Shown: piece by piece, positions 6,367-12,563 of the stretch
How the letters are laid out: every line of letters begins with the position of its first letter
How positions within the stretch are numbered: position 1 is the first letter of the stretch
DNA from: Auxenochlorella pyrenoidosa
Taxonomy: Eukaryota > Chlorophyta > Trebouxiophyceae > Chlorellales > Chlorellaceae
Assembly: GCA_001430745.1 (NCBI GenBank)
Contig: KQ481969.1
Location: forward strand, 382,016 to 394,578
Direction: 5' to 3'
Length of the DNA: 12,563 nucleotides
Made by a program: the position numbers and the translations under genes
Notes under the pieces: generated by a model
What the model was told of the DNA's origin: nothing
What the model saw: only the letters and a program-made list of their open reading frames with translations
Database searches by the model: none

Positions 6367-8342
6367 TCACGCCGCTGGCTGATGTGCAGCGGCGCTGTCC
6401 GGACACTGCTGCTCTTGCTGCTGCTGCTGCTGGGGCTGCTGCTGGTCGCCCTCCGCGCTGGCGGGAGGCTCCAGAGGGAAGATGACCCGCCGGGTGCTCT
6501 CCACTATTTCCAGGGCCTGGGCAACTTGCTTCTGCGGGGCACAGGGTATCATGAGGCGGTTAGAATGTGCAAGCCCGTGGGAGCGCCGCCACCCAGCGTG
6601 GGGACGGTACGAGGGCCAGGCTTGGACGGGGTGGGCGGCTGGCGGGCTGGCAGCCGGGCACACAGGTGACGGTAGTTAGCACGGCACGAGCGCAGGCAAG
6701 GCGATGCAGACCGCTACAGTGTGGTCCGCGAAGCAGCGCCTGCTCGGGCCTGTGTCGCAAGTTCCGTTGCGGATAGACAGACTGCTAAGCCCAAACAAGC
6801 AGCAGCGCCTGCTCCCGCGGCTCGGGCGGCCCTGCGGCGCACCTGCCCCACGCCCATCTGCTCCAAGGAATCCCGGAAGTGGCCCTTGATGAGGTCCAGG
6901 TGGATTTCCTTGAGGCCTGCGGGCAGCGACAGGCAGTTTGATGGCAACGAGGGGGCGGGAGCACGGTGTGCCGGCCGCCGCCCGTCCCAGCGGCTGGGCT
7001 GGAGCCGGCCTCCTTGCCAGCACCTCCCACCCACAGCCGTGCTGCATGGCGCGGAGCCGGAGCCGCGCCAGACAGCATCCCTGCAACGGCCTTGATGCTG
7101 CAGCCCCTGTATGTGGCAGCACACAGCCAGCGACAGCCAGCAGCCGCGCGCTCGCCTGCATGCTTGATGAGCCGCTCGTGCACGGCGTACAGCTGCGGCC
7201 ATGGGTCCGGCGCGTGCTCATAATCATCTGGGCCTGCAGCACCAGGGGGGCCCAGGGTCTGGCGCGTCGTTTCAGAGAGTGGGTTGGCAGGACGTAAGGC
7301 GCCTGCTTCGTTACACAGGGCGGAGCTGGCGACAGCGTGGCCGCATTTACCGGCGCCCTGAGCGGCTGCGTTCAGCTGGGACCGGCAGCGGGCGGGCAGG
7401 CACCTTCCGGCGCTGCCGCGCGCGTGCAGCCGGGCAGCGGGGCTGCTGGGGGCCAGGCCGGTGGGCGCACCTCCCATCACATAGGTGGCAAAGAGCAGGA
7501 ACTTGCGCCGGTGGGTGGCCATGTTGATGCCGTCGAAGAAGCGCGCAAGCTGCTCGTCGCCCAGCACCCGGCTGTAGAAGGCATCCACGATGCTCTGCAG
7601 GCAGAAAGGCATGGGAGCAAGACGAGCGGAGCCGGGGCGGCGGCTGTGAGGGTCGAGGACGCAGCAGCGCGGCATGCGGGTGCAGGCATGCATCGCGGCA
7701 GGCGCGCGCGGCAAGGGTGTGCGCATGCATCGCAGCAGGGGCCGCGCGGCATGCGGCGGCCGCGGAGCAGCGCGCGGCTGGCGGGCCCGTGCCCCAACCC
7801 GGGGCCATCTGTATTTAGGCTTCAAAAGAAGATGTAAAAAATAAACCTGAGTCGGCGCCGCCGGCAGAGCGCACCTTCATGACCACTCCGCCGCCGACTT
7901 GGTCGTACAGCGACAGCCCCAGCTCCTTCTCCTCCTCCTCCTCCTCGTAGCGCGCCATCAGCCCCTCAAACTCCTCGCACAGCGGCTCGGAGGAGGCGTG
8001 GCGAGACGCGCGCTGCGAAGAGCGGCGCGAGGAGCCGGGCTGCGCCGGGTCGCCACCCGACCCATACTCCTCGAGCAAAATCTCCCTCGTCAGCTCCCGG
8101 CTCAGCAGGTCCTCCTCCTCCGTGGCGTAGTCCGGGGCGCTGCAGAGGCTGTGCCCCCGGCTGGCCGTCAGCTGCTCCATCCCTGCCGTGTCGGTGCTGG
8201 CGGCGGAGGAGAGCGCCTCAGCGGAGAGGGCGCCGCTCGCCGCGCGCCCGCCGCTGGACAGCCCGCCCGCGGCGTCCCGCTGCTGCTGAAGAGAGTGTGG
8301 TGCGTCGAGGTGCTGAAACGGGCGCAAGCCAAGGCCGGCCAT
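6367..8342 (-). CDS. Truncated haemoglobin, group 1, with long N- and C-terminal extensions
   Basis: Five exons join in phase: 8342-7875, 7594-7471, 7233-7156, 6916-6843 and 6531-6367 (stop TGA), giving 302 aa. Residues 145 to about 265 form a 2-over-2 truncated globin: LYDQVGG (145-151), DAFYSRVL with B10 Tyr163, RFFDGINM with CD1 Phe176, the group 1 EF-loop GGP (197-199, created across a splice), proximal haem ligand F8 His216 in YAVHERLIKHAG, and the G/H helices HLDLIKGHFRDSLEQMGV and KQVAQALEIVE. Such proteins bind haem and O2/NO; in green algae they have been linked to NO handling, but this one's role is not shown. Distal residues are unusual: His184 at E7 and Phe188 at E11. The 144-residue N-terminal extension is Ser/Ala-rich, then acidic with a run of Glu; the C-terminus is Gln-rich. 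The start was chosen as the only in-frame ATG. The third intron has a GC donor. Confidence 0.9.
6406..6446 (-). repeat. CAG-type trinucleotide run encoding poly-Gln
   Basis: An interrupted CTG/CAG tract in the last haemoglobin exon is read on the minus strand as QQQPQQQQQQEQQ. It may be length-variable. Confidence 0.8.
7154..7155 (-). other. GC donor of a GC-AG intron (haemoglobin intron 3)
   Basis: Exon 3 ends GCATGCAG and the intron starts GCGAGC on the minus strand. Joining to the CCCGCAG acceptor at 6917-6918 restores ...IKHA-G-LKEIHLDL..., exactly where group 1 truncated globins continue. No GT donor nearby preserves both phase and homology, so a GC-AG intron (7155-6917) is the best reading. 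Confidence 0.8.
7925..7946 (-). repeat. GAG-type trinucleotide run encoding poly-Glu
   Basis: A CTC/GAG tract in the first haemoglobin exon is read on the minus strand as EEEEEEKEL just before the globin domain. It forms an acidic linker. Confidence 0.75.
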
Positions 8343-9234
8343 CACGCGAGCCTCTGCAGCTAACAGGGCAGCTAGTACTGAGTGAGCGGTGCAACCGCCG
8401 TGTTCGGCACCTGGCGATGGATGAGCTTGGCGGGGCTCGCCAGAGCAGCCCAAACCCTGATTCGAGCTTGCCTGCTACCAGCAGATGGGGTCGCGGCGCC
8501 CGGGAGCCCGGAGCTCTGGCTGAGGGCCCAGGAGGCCTCTGGCTCGCTCACGAGCGCTCGCTCCACCGCTGCGCTGCAAACAGCCGCTTTGCACCCGCGC
8601 TTGGCGGTGGCCTCAAGGCAGACGGCACGGCAAAGTGCAGGCAGACTTGCACAGGAAGCGGCGCTGATTGTGTTACCCAGGGTTAAAGAATCTGTTCATG
8701 CGGCCCATACGAGAAGCCTCACATGCGGCCCGGCCCACCCCAGCAGCCGCAGCGCGCCGACGCAAAAGGTGAGGCCGGTATTGCTTGCAAATGTGGGCCG
8801 GTTTTCGGCCAAGAAGAGAAAACTTTCAAGTGCTTTTTAGATTGGCATTGCATGAGGCATGGAAAAGGCCCTCCACATTGGTCAGCTCACGTGATGCTGG
8901 CACCAGCTGCAGTGGGGGAGCACGGTGGATGATGAAATACAACCCAAAGGGGCGCGCCAGCCCAGGCATGGAGCGAGAGCGGCGGTAAAGAATCAGGGTT
9001 CAGGATGAATGGGGAAGAATCAGGAATCAGGAAGGACGCGAGGTTCCGTGAGTGTCTGGAGCCCCATGGCAGGCATAGGCCATGCTGCATGTACAGTGCA
9101 GGCTCTCCAACCGGGCGCCACATGCAAGTGGAGTCTGTGCTGTCGTCGCCCTCCAGAAGGTATAGCGTGGGCCGGCGGAAGCCTGTCCTGGCAGCACAGG
9201 CGCGCACGCCATTTCCAAGCCACACTGCCCAAGC
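8343..9234 (-). other. Spacer between HAP2 3' end and haemoglobin start
   Basis: About 0.9 kb on the minus strand contains the HAP2 3' UTR and the promoter and 5' UTR of the haemoglobin gene. No clear TATA box or TTACA (reverse of TGTAA) was seen. A 152-codon plus-strand frame (8382-8840) resembles no protein I know. Three copies of GAATCAGG lie at 8990-9031. In frame with the haemoglobin start, the sequence stays open upstream to at least 8453, so a further 5' exon cannot be excluded. Confidence 0.5.
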
Positions 9235-12200
9235 TCAGCCGGGCCTGAGGGCTGACCTCGTGGCCTGGGGGGCCAGTCGGTGCGGCAGGGAGGGCGGAGC
9301 TTGCAGGGCGGCCACCGAGGAGGGCGGCGGCGCTGGCAGCGCGCCGGCAGGCGGCGCCAGCCCCTGCTGCCGCGCCTGCCGCAGGAACAGCACCTGCTGC
9401 TGCACCTGATGCAGCCGCTGCTGCATGCCCGCCACCGCGGCGCTGCTGCTGCCGCCGCCGGGCGGCGTGCCGGAGCTGCCTGCTGCTGGCGGCGCTGATA
9501 TGGCGCCTGCAGGGCCTGCTGCTGCTGGGACCGCGCCATGCGCCTGCTGCGCCAATTGCTGGGGCTGCTCCAGCCGTGTGCGCACAGCCGGAGGCGGCAC
9601 CGGCATGGCGCGTGGCGACGGGGGCAGCAGCATGGGCGGACAGTAGGCTGAGTGAGGCATCATGCTGCCTTGCAGCGGCAGCGCCAGCCGCGGGGAGCCG
9701 CCCGCAGCTGGCAACGCCCAATCGCCCGCAGCAGGTGCACCCTGCTGCGGCGGCAGCAGGGGCCCGGGGTGGAGGGCCGGGTAGCCCAGGGGGGGTGCGT
9801 ACGCCGCGTGGTGCGGGGGCAGGGCCATGTGCGGCTGCGTGTGCGGCAGCGGTGGCGGGTAAGTGGCGGGCTCGGGGGCCGGGACGGCCAGCGGGTTTAT
9901 CATGAAGTTTCGCAGGCCCGCCATCATGTCTCGGGCCTGCTGCGCAGCAGCCAAGAAGGACGCGCGCGCTCGCGCATAGCTGCTGGCCCGCCCGCGCTGC
10001 CCCTCTGCCAGCGGCTCGGCAGCCGCGGGCGCGTGCTTTGCGGCCAGCGGCCGCGCGACTTCGACGCTTGCGACGCTGCCGCCGCCGCCGCCGATGCTGC
10101 CGCTGCCTCGGCGGCGCGCCTGGCCCCACCACTGCTGCAGCGGTGGGTGGGCAGCGTGCCCCTGGCCCCGGTCTCCGGGCCGGCCGGCCCGGATGCGAGG
10201 GGACATTCCCGCCTCCTCCCCTTCCTCGTCGGCCAACTCGCTTGCAACCGCTTGCCGCCTGCCGCCGCCCTTGGTCTTGGCAGGCTGCGCGGGGGCGGCC
10301 GCCGCGGGCGCCGCGGGCCGGCAGAAGAGCAGCGACAGCAGGCGGAAGAGGATTGACAGGTAGCCGGAGCGCCAGGCCACCAGCAGGGCACCTATGCCGA
10401 GTGCTGGGCCCACTATGGTGGCGATCCCCTGCGGGGCGGTGCACAGGAAGCCAGGGGGGCAGGGGGGAGGGGAGTCAGGGGGTGGAGAGGGACGAGGGGT
10501 GAGGGCTGCCCATGCGGCAGTCCCATGCGGCAGCTCTGGCTGCTGCCCTGGCAGCCCCAGCGTGCAAAGCAAGCAGGGGTGGGGGCCAGGCGGCAGCAGG
10601 CGGGCGGCCCAGGCGCCACGTGCCCCGCCGGCAAACCCTGCTCTCTTGCACCCCTGCCAGCGGCACCACGCAGGTATGGTACATTGAAGAGACCCTCACA
10701 CAATGGGGAGCATGCACCACCCCGGGCATGCGGCACGCACCTTTGCCAGCTGCATCGCGCAGCCCTTGGCGGCTGCGCACTTGACGTTCAACATGTTTGG
10801 GCACACTTGCTTGCACCACTCGGAGTCGGAGGAGCTGCCGTTGCCTGGGCCGGTGACCTGCAGGGAAGGGGCGGGTCGCATGCCAGCACAGGTGTCGGAG
10901 GGCACGCGGGGCACGCGCATGCTCCTGGCACGGAGCGCGGTGGCATGGGCGCCGCTGCCAGGTAGGGTTGCAGGCCACAGGCTACGCTGCAGCGGCGCTC
11001 CCCCTGTCCTGTGCGAAAGAACACTCGGTGTGGACCTTGCCAGCCCACGCAGACCCGGCTGCGGGCCCCCACCTTGCCGCCCAGGTCGCTCTGATCGGGC
11101 ACGGTGCCATAGTCGGTGGCATTCGTGTAAAAGTAAAAGGCCTTGCTGGCGGCGCTGTCGCCGAGGGAGTCCCTCACCAGCACTGCAGGGGAGGCGGAAG
11201 GGGCGGGGCCCAGGGGGTGGGGGTGGCCCAGGGGGTGGGTGGGATAGGGTGGGGCTGAGGCGTGGGACGGAAGGCGTTGAGGCAGGGGCGAGGGCAGGCG
11301 CAGAGGCTGGGTGGTGGTCAGCCCCAGCCAACGCTGGGATGCCGCCATTCACGGGGAGAAGAGGCAGGGCAGCAGAGCGGAGGTGCGCGGGCGTGGCCAA
11401 GCCGCTGGGGCTAGGCACGCGCCCCGGCGGCGCTTCCAACTAGGCAAGCCGGAGGTGTGGAGCAACTTGGAGCGGCAGGGCGCGCCGCACCGGAGCAGCT
11501 GCTGTTGGTGGCCTGGTCTGTTTCCATATAGATGTCGAACTGGAAGCGGCGCGAGGACTGGGCCATGATGCCCGCCCGCTGCGCCTGCACAGCCAGGCCA
11601 GCAGGGCAGGGCGCTGCAGGGCGGCAGGCTGGGCGGCAGGCTGGGCATAAGTGCTGCCCCCGCCGCAACTTTGCCAGCCGCCGCTGCCACCAGGAATGCG
11701 AGCAGCACTGGCAAAGATCGCTTGCCGAAAGCTTTGGCAGGCCTGGCTGCTCGTGGCCCGGCTGGGCAGGCCTGGCGCCCGACAGGTGCTCACCACAATG
11801 GGGCGGATGCCCTCTGTGCAGTTCACCACCGTGACTGTGTAGTCTGAGGCGACATACCCTGTGTTCTTGACATCCACTGCAGAGGCGAGATGGGGAGGGC
11901 AGCGGGTCTGAGGAGCGCAAGATGCCAACGCACGGAAGGGCCTGTCCCTGTGCTCAAGCTCCCTACACTTGACGAGTTTGATGGGCGGAAGCTACGAGGG
12001 AAGCTCGGCAGCTTACCGAGCAGGTACCCACGCGTGGCCAGCGACTCAAAGCCGCCACAGAACTGGCCGTCAAAAGTGCACACCTGCGGGCGGAAGGCGA
12101 GAAGCCACAGGGCAGGGCGTGAGCTGTCAGAGAAGCAAGCGAGAAAGGGTGCAGCGCCCGTCCAATTCGCGGCTGCAGTGCGCCTCCAGCTGCGGCGCCC

Positions 12201-12563
12201 GCCACACACCAAGGCACAACGCATTGCAGGCGCGCGAGGCGCGTGATGCACAGTGGAAAGTCGCTGAGCCCGGCCTCGCAGTCGGGGTGCCCAGTTCAAG
12301 ACAGCACAAAGCAGGATGCGTGGGTGTGCCACAGCAGGCAAAGCAGGCGCAGCGGGCGCAGCGGGCGCAGCGGGCACAGCGGGCGCAGCGGGCACAGCGC
12401 GGCGCACCTGCACGCCCTCGATGGTTGCCGGCGAGCGCGACACCACATACTGCACATCGTCGGCTGCCACCGTGAGCGTCATCAGGCTGGTCTTGATGGC
12501 GGTGATGGGGAAGGAGAGGAAGAAGTCGAGGGTGCCCCTGCTGTTGGCGGTGGCGTTGAGCTG
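9235..12563 (-). CDS. HAP2: HAP2/GCS1 gamete membrane fusogen, C-terminal part, 5' partial
   Basis: HAP2 is the conserved class II-fold fusogen that merges gamete membranes in algae, plants and protists. Exons on the minus strand: 12563-12408, 12083-12017, 11876-11794, 11584-11491, 11182-11073, 10857-10741 and 10428-9235 (stop TGA), all joining in phase to 606 aa; the gene continues beyond the right edge. Family landmarks in order: MTLTVAADDVQYVVSRSP; VCTFDGQFCGGFESLATRGY; VDVKNTGYVASDYTVTVVNC and EGIRPI; FQFDIYMETDQA; SKAFYFYTNATDY; and a four-cysteine membrane-proximal segment (EWCKQVC...KC...GC). This order follows the Chlamydomonas HAP2 ectodomain closely. Visible ectodomain cysteines number eight and N-glycosylation sequons five (residues 3, 93, 129, 154, 176). 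The last exon opens with the transmembrane span (TIVGPALGIGALLVAW), a second hydrophobic stretch ending LLSLLFC, then a roughly 350-residue Pro/Ala/Gln-rich cytoplasmic tail. The fusion-loop domain must lie in exons outside the window. Confidence 0.93.
10440..10502 (-). other. Extended pyrimidine tract in the HAP2 intron before the transmembrane exon
   Basis: The plus strand is almost pure G with some A; on the transcribed strand this is a long C/T tract just upstream of the CCCCGCAG acceptor at 10429-10430. It is an unusually strong polypyrimidine tract and also G-quadruplex-prone on the template strand. Confidence 0.6.
11207..11239 (-). repeat. 15-bp direct repeat inside a HAP2 intron pyrimidine tract
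   Basis: GGCCCAGGGGGTGGG occurs at 11207-11221 and again at 11225-11239 (plus-strand reading, 18-bp spacing) within a G-rich stretch of about 11189-11270. On the gene strand it is C-rich and lies upstream of the CTGCAG acceptor at 11183-11184. Confidence 0.7.
12347..12400 (-). repeat. 9-bp minisatellite, six units, next to a HAP2 splice donor
   Basis: Six units of GCGCAGCGG or GCACAGCGG run from 12347 to 12400 with no gap. They sit in the first visible HAP2 intron, starting seven bases after its donor (GTGCGC, 12407-12402). Because nine is a multiple of three, the array stays open in the exon frame and would add an Ala/Pro/Val repeat if the intron were retained. Confidence 0.85.

Noticed and set aside
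8382..8840. 152-codon plus-strand ORF upstream of haemoglobin
   Set aside because: No motif was recognised, it has no supporting splice structure, and it overlaps the likely promoter and 5' region of the haemoglobin gene; random open frames this long are common in such GC-rich DNA.
9020..10444. 474-codon minus-strand ORF in another frame of the HAP2 tail
   Set aside because: Its composition is almost all Ala/Arg/Gly/Pro and it cannot be joined to the HAP2 ectodomain exons; the frame used by 10428-9235 continues directly from the conserved juxtamembrane exon.
10429..10572. Extension of the last HAP2 exon to an upstream Met at 10572
   Set aside because: The extra frame is intronic pyrimidine tract ending in CCCCGCAG; splicing at 10428 joins the conserved juxtamembrane exon to the membrane span in phase.
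1..12563. Bacterial operon, CRISPR array, prophage or insertion sequence
   Set aside because: The genes are eukaryotic and intron-containing; no spaced direct-repeat array, transposase or terminal inverted repeats with target duplications were seen.

Overview
This window looks like nuclear DNA of a GC-rich unicellular green alga, most likely a Chlorella-type trebouxiophyte. The evidence is as follows. The genes are broken into short exons by 60-320 nt introns with GT-AG (once GC-AG) ends and TGCAG/CGCAG acceptors. The proteins are eukaryotic (farnesylated DnaJ, GPI transamidase subunit, HAP2). The coding sequence is very GC-rich with long shadow reading frames in every frame, and proteins carry Ala/Gly/Pro/Gln low-complexity tails. 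No tRNA, rRNA, CRISPR array, insertion sequence or bacterial-type operon was seen. The species assignment is inference.

Layout, left to right. On the plus strand: (1) the last three exons of a type I DnaJ/Hsp40 (128-902) ending in a CaaX box; (2) a roughly 0.9 kb gene-poor stretch with a striking 55-nt hairpin and a small possible exon; (3) PIG-U, a GPI-transamidase subunit (about 1851-3485); (4) an unrecognised multi-exon gene (3793-5492) whose last exon carries a 35-bp tandem duplication that breaks the frame. A convergent 3' region follows (5493-6366). On the minus strand: (5) a group 1 truncated haemoglobin with long N- and C-terminal extensions (8342-6367); (6) a roughly 0.9 kb spacer; (7) the C-terminal half of HAP2/GCS1, the gamete membrane fusogen (from beyond the right edge to 9235): the end of the ectodomain, the transmembrane segment and a long proline/alanine/glutamine-rich cytoplasmic tail.

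These are independent nuclear genes, not one pathway. Two touch the cell surface: PIG-U attaches GPI anchors in the ER, and HAP2 merges gamete membranes. The most interesting item is HAP2, because Chlorella-type algae are usually regarded as asexual and an intact fusogen argues for a cryptic sexual cycle. All exon boundaries were derived by hand from splice-site consensus, reading-frame phase and family resemblance; no alignment or expression data were available.
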